This document shows, one piece after another, positions 54,046 to 62,328 of a DNA stretch of 64,000 nt (position 1 is its first letter; each line of letters opens with the position of its first letter). This DNA comes from Massilia glaciei (GTDB lineage Bacteria; Pseudomonadota; Gammaproteobacteria; Burkholderiales; Burkholderiaceae_D), in contig NZ_PXWF02000297.1 in assembly GCF_003011895.2 (NCBI RefSeq), positions 1-64,000 on the forward strand, in the 5' to 3' direction. The notes below the pieces were generated by a model. That model saw nothing but the letters and a program-made list of their open reading frames with translations, searched no databases and was not told the origin of the DNA. The translations under genes and the position numbers were made by a program.

Positions 54046-55185
54046 TCAATGCTGGGCGCCGGCATCCGGCGTGGTGTTTCCGCTTGTTGTGCTCGTTCCG
54101 CTTGTTTTGCTCGTTCCGCCTGTCTGGTTTGGCCCGCCGGTCTCGCCGGTCCCGCTCGTTTCGCCGTTCCCGTCCGTTTTGTTTGCGCGCGTCCGGGCAG
54201 CGCCGGTGCCGGCCGGGTTGAATCGGCCCCGGCCCGTCTTGATTCCCGTGACCTCTTGCAGGGCCGCGTTCCAGTCGGCGCCGAAGCGCGCGATGCCGAA
54301 GCGCTCGCGCGCGCGGCGGCGCCCATTGGCGCCGAGCCGGGCCGCCAGCGCGCGGTCGCGCAACAGCTCTTGCATGCGCGCCACGAGGGGCGCGACATCG
54401 GTGTCGATGAAACCGGACTCGCCGTCGTCGATGACGGTCGCCATCTCGGTGGTCGCCAGCGCGACGACCGGCACGCCGACCATCATGGCCTCGATCACGG
54501 CCAGCCCGAGGCTGGTGTAGCGGATCGGGTTGAACAGGAAACGGTAGTCCGCGGCGAAGGCGGGCAGCCGCGCGTGTTCGATCTCGCCGATGCCGCCGAG
54601 TTGCTCGGCCTCCATGCCGACCAGGTCGAGCGGCACGCGGGTGCGCGCGTGCTCGAAGATGTCGCCGCCGAGCCTGCGCCCGCGCCGCGCCAGGTGGTTG
54701 ATGACCACCAGCCCGCGTTCGAGCCCGCCGTGCCAGGCCACGCCGTCGGGCACGCACACGCCGTGCTCGATCACGCGCACCGGCGTGCGGCCGTTGTTCC
54801 ACATCAGGGCGTTGAAATGGGTGACGTGGACCAGCAGCACCTCGGGGCTGTCGATCGGGTGCCACTCGTCGGTCGGGTGCGCGCGCGGGGGATCGTGTTC
54901 GATGTAGATGCGCGGCAAGGCCCGTTGCGCCGGGCTCAGGAATTCGTACTGGTCTTTCTCGTATTGGGCGTCGTCCTGGAAGATGATGCAGTCGAACTGT
55001 TTCGTGCGCGCCTCGTCCACGGGCAGGTCGTGCACGTTGTCGCCCCACGGCATGTGGCCGCAGCGGCCGCCGTAGCCGGCCGGCCGGCCCGGCCGCGACA
55101 GCACGTGGAACTGGTGCGGCAGCTGCGTCAGGTAGTACAGATAGCTGCCGTGCGTGTGCCAGGTGAGGATGTTGAGGGGGCGCAT
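54046..55185 (-). CDS. Glycosyltransferase family 4-like protein with low-complexity tail
   Basis: A 379-residue GT-B enzyme. ILTWHTHGSYLYYLTQLPH starts the acceptor domain, and RYTSLGLAVIEAMMVGVPVVALATTEMATVIDDG near 222-255 is the donor-site E-x7-E region. The last 50 residues are Thr/Gly/Ser/Asn-rich (TSGTGETGGPNQTGGTSKTS), coded by 15-bp repeats, and look disordered. It lies 9 nt after GT2 and 16 nt before the next GT4. Probably adds a sugar to the same lipid-linked or periplasmic glycan. Confidence 0.85.
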   Translation of the reverse strand: MRPLNILTWHTHGSYLYYLTQLPHQFHVLSRPGRPAGYGGRCGHMPWGDNVHDLPVDEARTKQFDCIIFQDDAQYEKDQYEFLSPAQRALPRIYIEHDPPRAHPTDEWHPIDSPEVLLVHVTHFNALMWNNGRTPVRVIEHGVCVPDGVAWHGGLERGLVVINHLARRGRRLGGDIFEHARTRVPLDLVGMEAEQLGGIGEIEHARLPAFAADYRFLFNPIRYTSLGLAVIEAMMVGVPVVALATTEMATVIDDGESGFIDTDVAPLVARMQELLRDRALAARLGANGRRRARERFGIARFGADWNAALQEVTGIKTGRGRFNPAGTGAARTRANKTDGNGETSGTGETGGPNQTGGTSKTSGTSTTSGNTTPDAGAQH

Positions 55186-55194
55186 TGCGTGGCC

Positions 55195-56295
55195 TCAGGC
55201 AAGCCACACGCGGAAGCGGATGGCCCCTGCCGCGCGCCAGAACACGGCCAGCGGGGGCAGCAGGGCGGCCGTGACGACGGCCTCGGCCAGCAGCGCGGCC
55301 GAGCCGGACCGCCCGCGCAGGCGGCGCCGGCACAGCACCGCGAGCGCGCTGGCCCAGGCGGCGGCGCCGGCGAGCGCGAGCGCACGGTTGCCGGCGGCCA
55401 GCCCGAGCAGGGCCAGCAGCAGGGCGGCCGCGGTCGCGTAGTAGTCCCAGCGCGGCGCGCCGCGGATTTTTTGGCGGTACATCAGCGGGTGTTTTTTGTA
55501 GAGCAGCGCGTCGAACGCGATCTTGTCGGCCTGCATGAGCCGCGCGCCCCAGGAGGCCGGACGCGGCGGCTGCGTCACGCTCGCGTGCGGCGCGTGCGTG
55601 AGCCTGGCATTGATGGCGGCGAGGCGGAACTGGAGGTCGGTGTCGTCGCGCCACGCGAGGCGGAAGCGCTCGTCGAAGCCGCCGACGGCCGCCAGCACGC
55701 TTTTGCGGCAGAAGCAATTGGCTGCGGCGAACTCGAGCGTGGTGGCACGGGCCGCGCAGTGGACCCCGGCGTGGTCGATGCGTCCGTAGAGCGCGTCGAT
55801 GTGGTCGTCGAAGGCGTCGAGCGCGTTGAGCAGCCAGTCGGGCGAGGGCACGGTGTCGTCGTCGGTGAAGCCGATGATGGTGCCGCGCCCGCTGCGCCAG
55901 CCAAGGTTGTGGGCGGCGGCCCGCCCTTGCGTGCCGGAACCGTGGAGGTAGGCGATGGCGGGGCCGCTGGCATGGGTGCGCGCGCGCCAGGCGGCCACCA
56001 CGTGCCGCGCGTGCTGGTTGGGGAAGGCGTCGACGATGATGATTTCGTACAGGCCGCGCGCCAGGCTCTGGTGCACGAGGGCGGCGATGTTGCGCTCGAG
56101 CAGGTGCGCGCGGCCCGAGGCCGACACCACCACCGAGATCAGCGGCAGCAGCGCTTGGCCGGCCGGCGGCGGCGCCGCCGCGCCCGTGCCGGCGGCGCCC
56201 GTTGCGGTCGGCGCGCAGGGCGCCGCATCGGACGTCACATCGGGCGTCGCATCGGGCTTGAGGCAGGGCGTTGCATCTGGCATGGCTGTCGACAT
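55195..56295 (-). CDS. Glycosyltransferase family 2, membrane-associated
   Basis: About 366 residues. The GT-A fold opens with LPLISVVVSASGRAHLLERNIAAL near 48-70; the metal-binding DDD-type motif is in GFTDDDTVPSPDW near 145-157, and the ED-like WRDDTDLQFRL near 215-225 marks the catalytic base region. Two hydrophobic stretches near 285-325 tie the C-terminus to the membrane. The first 45 residues are low complexity. I prefer the ATG at 56295 because GGAG sits 6 nt before it; an in-frame ATG two codons earlier is possible. A 16-bp repeat array occupies its leader. Confidence 0.87.
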   Translation of the reverse strand: MSTAMPDATPCLKPDATPDVTSDAAPCAPTATGAAGTGAAAPPPAGQALLPLISVVVSASGRAHLLERNIAALVHQSLARGLYEIIIVDAFPNQHARHVVAAWRARTHASGPAIAYLHGSGTQGRAAAHNLGWRSGRGTIIGFTDDDTVPSPDWLLNALDAFDDHIDALYGRIDHAGVHCAARATTLEFAAANCFCRKSVLAAVGGFDERFRLAWRDDTDLQFRLAAINARLTHAPHASVTQPPRPASWGARLMQADKIAFDALLYKKHPLMYRQKIRGAPRWDYYATAAALLLALLGLAAGNRALALAGAAAWASALAVLCRRRLRGRSGSAALLAEAVVTAALLPPLAVFWRAAGAIRFRVWLA

Positions 56296-56308
56296 TTTCA
56301 TCTCCGCT

Positions 56309-56420
56309 AATGCAACGTGCTACAAATGCAACGTGCTACAAATGCAACGTGTTATTAATGCAACGTGTTACTAATGCAACGTGCTACAAATGCAAGGCGC
56401 TACAAATGCAAGGCGCTACA
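56309..56420. repeat. 16-bp tandem repeat, seven copies, between ABC exporter and GT2
   Basis: AATGCAACGTGCTACA repeats seven times with few changes (two units with GTGTTAYT endings, two with CAAGGCGC). It fills the space between the ABC transporter and GT2 genes; the stop codon of the ABC gene (TAG, 56418-56416) lies in the last unit, and the array ends 8 nt before the first possible GT2 start codon. It is far richer in A+T than its surroundings. Confidence 0.96.
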
Positions 56421-58338
56421 ACGTCTGGCGCTGCAGCATGGTTTGCTCGTCCAGGCGTTGTTGCAGCAGCCACAGGCGGGCATACAGGCCCTTGAGCGAC
56501 AGCAATTGCGCATGGCTGCCGCGTTCAACAATGCGCCCCCGGTCCATCACCAGGATCTCGTCGGCGCCGACGATGGTCGAGAGCCGGTGCGCGATGATGA
56601 GAGTGGTTCGATTCTCCGAAAGACGGTCGAGTTCCTGCTGTATCGCGTGCTCTGAATCTGAATCAAGGGCGGAGGTGGCTTCGTCGAAAATGAGGATCGC
56701 CGGATCCTTGAGGACGGCGCGCGCGATCGCGATGCGCTGCTTTTCGCCGCCCGAGATTTTGACCCCGCGCTCGCCGACCTGGGTCTCGTATTGCTCTGGC
56801 AGGGCCATGATCAGCTCGTGCACATGGGCCGCGCGGCAGGCGCTTTCGATCTCGTCGGGGCGGCAGCCGAGGCGGCCGTAGGCGACGTTGTAGCCGATGC
56901 TGTCGTTGAACAAGGCGGTGTCTTGCGGAACCACGCCGATCGCGGCGCGCACGCTCGACGGGCTCAGCGTGGCGATGTCCTGGCCGTCGATCAGGATGCG
57001 CCCCTGCGCCGGCGGGTACAGGCGCAGCAACAGGCGCGCGAGGGTCGACTTGCCCGAGCCGCTGCGCCCGACCACGGCCACGGTGTGGCCGGGGGGGATC
57101 CGGAAGCTGACGCCGCGCAGAACCGGACGCGCCTCCTCGTAGCCGAAGCTGACCTGCTCGAACACGACCTCGCCGCGGCCGGCCCGCAGGCGCGGCAGGC
57201 CGGCCTGCTCGGCCACGTCGGGGCGCTCGCGCAGCAGCGCGAACAGGCGTTCGGCGTTGACCCAGGCGTCGCGCGCCTCGCGGTAGACGAAGCCGAGCGC
57301 GTTGAGCGGCAGGCAGACCTGGAGCGCGTAGGCGTTGATCAGGACCAGGTCGCCCACGCTCATCTGGCCGCGCCAGACCGCGTCGCCGGCCAGCAGCATG
57401 ATCGCGGCGATCCCGGCCGCGATGGTGCCGCTTTGTCCCACGTGCAAGGTGAACAGGGCGCGCTGGTTACCCATGCCGGCCTCGCGCCAGTGCCGCATGA
57501 TGTCGCGGAAGCGCGCCGCCTCGACCGCCTCGTTGGTGAAATACTTGATCGTGTCGTAGTTGATCAGGCTGTCGGCGAGATGGCTCTTGGCGCCCGAGTC
57601 GAGCTGGTTGACGCGGCGCTGGTACAGCACCCGGCGCGAGGTGAAAACCAGCGTGAAGCCGGCATAGAGCAAAAAGGTGGCGCCGATGGCGACCGAGAAC
57701 CAGCCGCTGTAGCGCGTCAACATGACGGCCAGCACGAGGCCGATTTCGATCAGGGTCGGCACGATCGTGAACAGGCCCACGCCGAGCAGGAAGGCGATGC
57801 CGTTGGTGCCGCGGTCTATGTCGGGCAGCAAGCCGCCGATCTGGCGTCTGGCATGGAAGCGCGGGCCGAGCGCGTGCAGGTGGGCGAAGGTTTTTTGCGC
57901 GTAGGCCGAGACCGTGCTGAGCGTCACGCGCGCGAACAGCAGGTCGCGCAGTTCGTTGAACAAGGTGCTCAGGAAACGCAGCAGCGCGTAGCCGGCCAGC
58001 AGGTAGAGGGGGATGCGCGCCAGCTGCCCCGGCTGGGAGAACGCGTCGATGATGCGTTTGAGCACGAGCGGCACGGCCACGGTCGCGATTTTCGCGACCA
58101 CGAGGAAGACGAAGGCGGCCGCCACGCGCGCGCGGTATTGCGACAGCACGCCCCACAGGTCGGCGGCCAGCCGGCCCTTCAGGTCTTGCTGGTCTTGGGC
58201 TTTGCCACCCTGGGGTTCGCCACCCTGGGGGGCGCCACCTTCGGGTGTGCCACCGTCGGGTGTGCCACCTTTCGGTTTGCCACCTTGCGTTCCACCACCT
58301 TGCGTTCCACCATCTTGCTGCCCGCTGCCCTGGTCCAT
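56416..58338 (-). CDS. ABC exporter, fused permease-ATPase (Atm1/HMT-like)
   Basis: A 640-residue half-transporter. After a Gly/Gln/Pro-rich leader of about 50 residues made of GG-x-P-x repeats, six membrane segments fill about 65-350; the ATPase has Walker A GRSGSGKST near 430, signature SGGEKQRIA near 532, Walker B ILIFDEATS near 555 and the switch His in IIAHRLST. The closest likeness is the ABCB7/Atm1 group that exports glutathione-linked compounds, yet its place in the glycan cluster suggests a lipid or glycan cargo. The repeat-coded leader is unusual. It lies 51 nt after the esterase gene. Confidence 0.9.
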   Translation of the reverse strand: MDQGSGQQDGGTQGGGTQGGKPKGGTPDGGTPEGGAPQGGEPQGGKAQDQQDLKGRLAADLWGVLSQYRARVAAAFVFLVVAKIATVAVPLVLKRIIDAFSQPGQLARIPLYLLAGYALLRFLSTLFNELRDLLFARVTLSTVSAYAQKTFAHLHALGPRFHARRQIGGLLPDIDRGTNGIAFLLGVGLFTIVPTLIEIGLVLAVMLTRYSGWFSVAIGATFLLYAGFTLVFTSRRVLYQRRVNQLDSGAKSHLADSLINYDTIKYFTNEAVEAARFRDIMRHWREAGMGNQRALFTLHVGQSGTIAAGIAAIMLLAGDAVWRGQMSVGDLVLINAYALQVCLPLNALGFVYREARDAWVNAERLFALLRERPDVAEQAGLPRLRAGRGEVVFEQVSFGYEEARPVLRGVSFRIPPGHTVAVVGRSGSGKSTLARLLLRLYPPAQGRILIDGQDIATLSPSSVRAAIGVVPQDTALFNDSIGYNVAYGRLGCRPDEIESACRAAHVHELIMALPEQYETQVGERGVKISGGEKQRIAIARAVLKDPAILIFDEATSALDSDSEHAIQQELDRLSENRTTLIIAHRLSTIVGADEILVMDRGRIVERGSHAQLLSLKGLYARLWLLQQRLDEQTMLQRQTL

Positions 58339-58389
58339 TGTCGCGCCACCTTGGAAGATCCAAAGCCGTTTGACACTGGTCAGCGGCGC

Positions 58390-59325
58390 TTAGCTCCCGC
58401 CAGCCGCGCCGAGCGCCGCCACCGCCGCCGCCGGCCGCGCTTTGCCAGCCGGGCGCGCGGCGACGGCGGCGACGAAGCCGGCCACGGTGTCGAGCGTGGG
58501 CGCGAGCAGCCGCAGCGGCCCGGCGAACGAGGCGACCAGGGTGATGTGGTTGACCTTGTCGAGATAGACCTCGTCGACCGAGACGCCGTGCGCGCGCAGC
58601 TTGGCCGCCATGCCACCCGTGTTGCGCTGCGGATTGACCAGATCGTCCTTGTTGGCGGCGATCAAGAGCGCCGGCGGCGAGCTGGCCGACACATGGTTGA
58701 TCGGTTGCGACGCGGCCGGGGTGTTGGGAAAATGGAACACCGGGCGCGTCGTCTTGTTTTCGATCGGGATGAAATCGTAGGGGCCGGCCAGCCCGATCCA
58801 GCCGCGCAGGTCGGACGGCGCCATGCCCTGGCGTTCGAGCCAGCGCGCGTCGAGCGCGAGCATGGCCGCGTTGTAGGCGCCGGCGCTGTGGCCCATGACG
58901 AACAAACGCTTCGGATCGCCGCCGAAGCGCGCGACCTCGCGGGCGGTCCAGGCCAACGCCGCCGCCGAGTCGTCGAGGAAATCGGGATAACTGACCTCGG
59001 GGTGGAGCCGGTAGTCGGGAACGACCACGACCATGCCGCGCGCGGCCAGCGCGCGCGCCACGAACGCGTAGTTGGCGCGCTCACCGCTGGTCCAGTTGCC
59101 GCCGAAAAAGAACACCACGACCGGCGCCGGGCCCGCCGGGCTGAGCGGCCGGTAGACGTCGAGCCGGCGCCGTTCGCCCGCGCCGTAGGCGATGCCGGTG
59201 CTGGCCTGCGAGGCCCCGGCCGGGGTCAGTACGTTGAGCGCGGCCAGCGGCGAGCAGGCCGCCAGCGTGCCGAGCACGGCCACGACGGCGGCGATCCCCA
59301 ATAATGTCAGGCTTATCTTGCTCAT
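58390..59325 (-). CDS. Alpha/beta hydrolase lipoprotein, HSL-like esterase
   Basis: A 311-residue esterase. MSKISLTLLGIAAVVAVLGTLAAC ends in a lipobox with C24, so it should be membrane-anchored outside the cytoplasm. The oxyanion motif reads FFGGNW where the hormone-sensitive-lipase family usually has HGGG or HGGxW; the nucleophile elbow GHSAGAY is near 143-149, the acid probably in ANKDDLVNP near 237 and the histidine in VNHITLV near 266. It leads the minus-strand cluster and might remove or move ester groups on the exported product. Confidence 0.85.
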   Translation of the reverse strand: MSKISLTLLGIAAVVAVLGTLAACSPLAALNVLTPAGASQASTGIAYGAGERRRLDVYRPLSPAGPAPVVVFFFGGNWTSGERANYAFVARALAARGMVVVVPDYRLHPEVSYPDFLDDSAAALAWTAREVARFGGDPKRLFVMGHSAGAYNAAMLALDARWLERQGMAPSDLRGWIGLAGPYDFIPIENKTTRPVFHFPNTPAASQPINHVSASSPPALLIAANKDDLVNPQRNTGGMAAKLRAHGVSVDEVYLDKVNHITLVASFAGPLRLLAPTLDTVAGFVAAVAARPAGKARPAAAVAALGAAGGS

Positions 59326-59342
59326 GCGGTTTCGATCCGTCC

Positions 59343-59361
59343 AATGATATAAATCATTATA
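59343..59361 (-). promoter_or_regulatory. Dyad overlapping a TATAAT box before the esterase gene
   Basis: AATGAT at 59343-59348 and ATCATT at 59353-59358 form a dyad. On the minus strand a perfect TATAAT (59361-59356) overlaps it, 31 nt before the esterase ATG. A fitting -35 is weak. This could be an operator-controlled promoter for the esterase-ABC-glycosyltransferase genes. Confidence 0.45.
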
Positions 59362-59419
59362 TCGACGAGCAAGAAAGCGCCCTGCACGCCAGAGCGCGCC
59401 ACCGGACCGTCTGCTAACG

Positions 59420-59449
59420 TTGGCCGAAGACTAATGCTTTTGGTACACT
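59420..59449 (+). promoter_or_regulatory. Possible promoter of the aldehyde dehydrogenase gene
   Basis: TTGGCC at 59420-59425 and TACACT at 59444-59449 are 18 nt apart, about 60 nt before the ATG. Both are moderate matches to sigma-70 hexamers. Confidence 0.3.
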
Positions 59450-59508
59450 ATCAACTCACCGTTTTTTGGCGCGACCGCGGCCGCCCCCACCCAACAGGAC
59501 GAACACGA

Positions 59509-60939
59509 ATGAAACAACTCTATGTCAACGGCAACTGGATCGCAGGTTCGGGCAGCACCACCACGCGCAGTCCGTCGGACCGCAGCGAGGTCGTCGGCGA
59601 ATACACCAGCGCGGGGGCGGCCGAGGCCGAACTGGCCATCGCCGCCGCGCATGGCGCGGCCGCACGCTGGGCCCTGTCGGGGGTGCAGCAGCGCGCCGAC
59701 GCGCTCGACGCTATCGGCACCGAGATCATCGCCCGCAAGGCCGAGCTGGGCACGCTGCTGGCGCGCGAGGAGGGCAAGACCCTGCCCGAGGCGATCGGCG
59801 AGGCGGCGCGCGCCGGCGCGATCTTCAAGTTTTTCGCGCAGGAGGCCCTGCGCATCCCGGGCCAGCGCCTCGCCTCGGTGCGTCCCGACATCGAAGTCGA
59901 CATCACGCGCGAGCCGGTCGGCGTGGTCGGCATCATCGCGCCGTGGAATTTCCCGATCGCGATCCCGGCCTGGAAGATCGCCCCCGCGCTGGCCTACGGC
60001 AACTGCGTGGTGTTCAAGCCGGCCGATCTGGTGCCCGGTTGCGGCTGGGCGCTGGCCGAGATCATCAGCCGCGCCGGCTTGCCGGCCGGCGTGTTCAACC
60101 TGGCGATGGGGCCGGGGCGGGTGGTCGGCGAGGCCATGCTCAACGACGCGCGCGTCAACGCGATCAGCTTCACCGGTTCGAGCGCCACCGGCGAGCGCGT
60201 GTTGGCCGCCTGCGCGCGCCGGCGCGCCAAGGTGCAGCTCGAAATGGGCGGCAAGAATCCGCTGGTGGTGCTGGCCGACGCCGACATGGATGTCGCCGTC
60301 AACGCCGCGGTCCAGGGCTCGTATTTCTCGACCGGCCAGCGCTGCACCGCGTCGTCGCGCCTGATCGTCGACGAGCAGGTGTATCCGGCCTTCGTCGAGG
60401 CGATGGCGCGCCGGCTCGGCGAGCTCAAGGTCGGCCACGCGCTCGAGGCCGGCATCGACATCGGCCCCGTGGTCGACAACGCGCAGTTGGAGCAGGACCT
60501 GCGCTACATCGAGATGGGCAAGGCCGAGGGCGCGCGGCTGGTGTGCGGCGGCGAACGGGTCGAACGCGCCACCGAGGGGTATTTCCTGACGCCGGCGTTG
60601 TTCGCCGACTGCGATCCGTCGATGCGCCACACGCGCGAGGAGATCTTCGGGCCGGTCGCCTCGGTGATCCCGGCCAAGGGCTACGAGCACGCGCTGGCGC
60701 TGGCCAACGACACCGAGTTCGGGCTGACTGCGGGCATCTGCACCAGCTCGCTCAAGCATGCCACGCACTTCAAGCGCCACGCCAAGGCCGGCATGGTCAT
60801 GGTCAACCTGCCGACCGCCGGCGTCGACTACCACGTGCCGTTCGGCGGCACCAAGGGCTCGAGCTACGGCGCGCGCGAGCAGGGCAGCAACGCGGTCGAG
60901 TTCTTCACCACCGTGAAGACGAGCTACACGGGCAGCTGA
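59509..60939 (+). CDS. Aldehyde dehydrogenase, 2-oxoglutarate-semialdehyde dehydrogenase-like
   Basis: A 476-residue NAD(P)-dependent enzyme. APWNFPIAIPAWKIAPAL near 145-162 and FTGSSATGERV near 222-232 form the cofactor site; the catalytic glutamate is in LEMGGKNPL near 245-252 and the cysteine in GQRCTASSR near 278-286. The C-terminus (VPFGGTKGSSYGAREQG...FFTTVKTSY) resembles Bacillus YcbD-type 2-oxoglutarate-semialdehyde dehydrogenases that finish sugar-acid catabolism. Succinate-semialdehyde is an alternative substrate. I start at MKQLYVNGNW. No other pathway gene is adjacent. Confidence 0.88.
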   Translation: MKQLYVNGNWIAGSGSTTTRSPSDRSEVVGEYTSAGAAEAELAIAAAHGAAARWALSGVQQRADALDAIGTEIIARKAELGTLLAREEGKTLPEAIGEAARAGAIFKFFAQEALRIPGQRLASVRPDIEVDITREPVGVVGIIAPWNFPIAIPAWKIAPALAYGNCVVFKPADLVPGCGWALAEIISRAGLPAGVFNLAMGPGRVVGEAMLNDARVNAISFTGSSATGERVLAACARRRAKVQLEMGGKNPLVVLADADMDVAVNAAVQGSYFSTGQRCTASSRLIVDEQVYPAFVEAMARRLGELKVGHALEAGIDIGPVVDNAQLEQDLRYIEMGKAEGARLVCGGERVERATEGYFLTPALFADCDPSMRHTREEIFGPVASVIPAKGYEHALALANDTEFGLTAGICTSSLKHATHFKRHAKAGMVMVNLPTAGVDYHVPFGGTKGSSYGAREQGSNAVEFFTTVKTSYTGS

Positions 60940-60992
60940 CCGGATGCCGTCCCCGGCGGCGCATGCCGCGGTGGACGCCCGTCCCACCCTTG

Positions 60993-61319
60993 CTAGTCGG
61001 GCGTGCCGTCGTCGCGCCGGCCGACATTGCTTTGCCGGACCTGGCGGCCGCCTTGGTCGGTGTCGACCGATTGCCGGTTGGCCGTGTTCGACAAACCGGT
61101 GTCGTCGTCCATCGGCGCGTCGGCCGACAGGTGCGGCGCGGCCGGGCTGCGCGGCAGGCCGCCGGCAAGGCCGTTCGATTCGTGCAGTTGCGGATTGGGG
61201 TTCTGGGCGCTGGCGGCGCCCGCGCCGCCCTGCTTGCCGCCCTGGCCGGCCTTCGACTCGCGGCGCCTGTTCGCCTTGTCGAGCTGCGCCGTCTCCTCGT
61301 TTATCTTCTGCTTGCCCAT
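60993..61319 (-). CDS. Small hydrophilic protein, probably disordered
   Basis: A 108-residue protein rich in Gly, Asn, Gln, Asp and Arg (MGKQKINEETAQLDKANRRR at the start, SNVGRRDDGTPD at the end). No hydrophobic core, signal or known domain. AAGGGGAA lies 4 nt before the ATG. It diverges from the KGG-motif stress protein, and its composition is alike, so a shared stress role such as desiccation or osmotic protection is possible but inferred. Confidence 0.6.
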   Translation of the reverse strand: MGKQKINEETAQLDKANRRRESKAGQGGKQGGAGAASAQNPNPQLHESNGLAGGLPRSPAAPHLSADAPMDDDTGLSNTANRQSVDTDQGGRQVRQSNVGRRDDGTPD

Positions 61320-61658
61320 GCTGTTCCCCTTGTCGGATTGAACCGACGCAAATTTGCCTCGCCGCGTCCGGTTAGCCGGACCCGACCATGATGCGCCGCG
61401 ATTCGAGAACACAATATGGGAACACGCTGCGCAGCCTTGTAGGACTGGTCTCACAGCGAACGACTTGGCGGTGGCAGTGCTCGAAGTACAAAATTTCCAG
61501 TGATCCCCCGTCCTACAGCTACTCCGCAAGCAGTCCTATAGCCGCGTGCCGCAGCCCTGCCTAAGATGGATTTCACCGTTCGCTCATCGACGCATGGTCG
61601 CCGGGCACGGGGGATCTCCCGCATGGGCGGGCGGGCAACATTTGACAGGAGAGTGACC
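61320..61658. other. Intergenic region between two divergent small-protein genes
   Basis: No gene is evident in these 339 nt. A small hairpin GTCCGG-TTAG-CCGGAC lies at 61366-61381. Both flanking genes must have promoters here, but no consensus sigma-70 pair stands out, which would fit an alternative sigma factor. Confidence 0.5.
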
Positions 61659-62114
61659 ATGGCAACCAGTGATCAGGGCAACAAGCAAAGCGGCAAGCAG
61701 GCCGACAAGCAGGTTGACAAAAAGGACGAGAAACACGACGAGAAGCACGACGCGAAACACGGCGAGAGGCACGACCAGAAGGCGGCCGGCAAGCAGACCG
61801 GCAGTGAAAGCGGCGGCGGCACCCGCAACCGCGGCTTCGCGTCGATGGATCCGCAGCGCCAGCGCGAGATCGCCAGCGAGGGCGGCAAGGCAGCCCACCA
61901 GAAGGGGACGGCGCACGAGTTCACCTCGGAAGAGGCGCGCCGCGCCGGCAGCATGAGCCACGGCAACAGGCAGGCCGCGACGGCGAGCACGGCGTCGGGC
62001 GCCAAGCAGGGCGGCAACGAGCAGAGCGGCAAGGGCGGCAGCCGCAGCGGGCACGACAGTGGCAGCGGCCCGGGGAACAAATCGGGTTCGTCCGGCGGTT
62101 CGGGCAAGCGCTAG
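61659..62114 (+). CDS. KGG-motif general stress protein (YciG/con-10-like)
   Basis: A 151-residue hydrophilic protein. The central part (RGFASMDPQRQREIASEGGK then HEFTSEEARRAGSMSHGN, about residues 59-105) is the KGG stress-induced repeat known from E. coli YciG and fungal con-10. It is flanked by a Lys/His/Asp-rich N-terminal stretch of DEKHDEKH-type repeats and a Gly/Ser-rich tail, both likely disordered. CAGGAG lies 8 nt before the ATG, which fixes this start over upstream codons. The TAG stop is the first triplet of a hairpin element. Confidence 0.85.
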   Translation: MATSDQGNKQSGKQADKQVDKKDEKHDEKHDAKHGERHDQKAAGKQTGSESGGGTRNRGFASMDPQRQREIASEGGKAAHQKGTAHEFTSEEARRAGSMSHGNRQAATASTASGAKQGGNEQSGKGGSRSGHDSGSGPGNKSGSSGGSGKR

Positions 62115-62276
62115 GAGCCTGTCGGACTTAGGATCGTTGGCTGTAAAAAGTGCTGGACGGTCCATATTTCGCCGCTTTCTCGGCCAATAGCTCGCTATTG
62201 GCACTGCGAAGTCATCGAAATCTGTCCTCGCCCAGCACTTTTTTCGCTTCGACTCCCTAAGTCCGACAGGCTCCTA
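62112..62276. repeat. Hairpin family 2 element, full-length copy
   Basis: A 165-bp element. TAGGAGCCTGTCGGACTTAG at the left is the exact inverse of the right end (62257-62276). Further in, AAAAAGTGCTGG pairs with CCAGCACTTTTT, and an inner hairpin CCAATAG-CTCG-CTATTGG-like lies in the centre. The first three bases are the stop codon of the KGG protein gene. Confidence 0.94.
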
Positions 62277-62300
62277 CTGCCGTCCCGCGCAGTCCTGCAA

Positions 62301-62328
62301 AAGGGGGGGAGCGCCACGCTCCCCCCTT
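62301..62328. terminator. GC-rich hairpin, possible terminator
   Basis: AAGGGGGGGAGCG and CGCTCCCCCCTT pair around CCA. The stem is strong but no T run follows on the plus strand; on the minus strand a few T residues follow, in TTTTGC. It may stop transcripts from the KGG gene. Confidence 0.45.

Noticed and set aside
56309-56420. CRISPR array at the seven-copy 16-bp repeat
   Set aside because: Units are directly adjacent without spacers and no cas gene is present; it is a plain tandem repeat.
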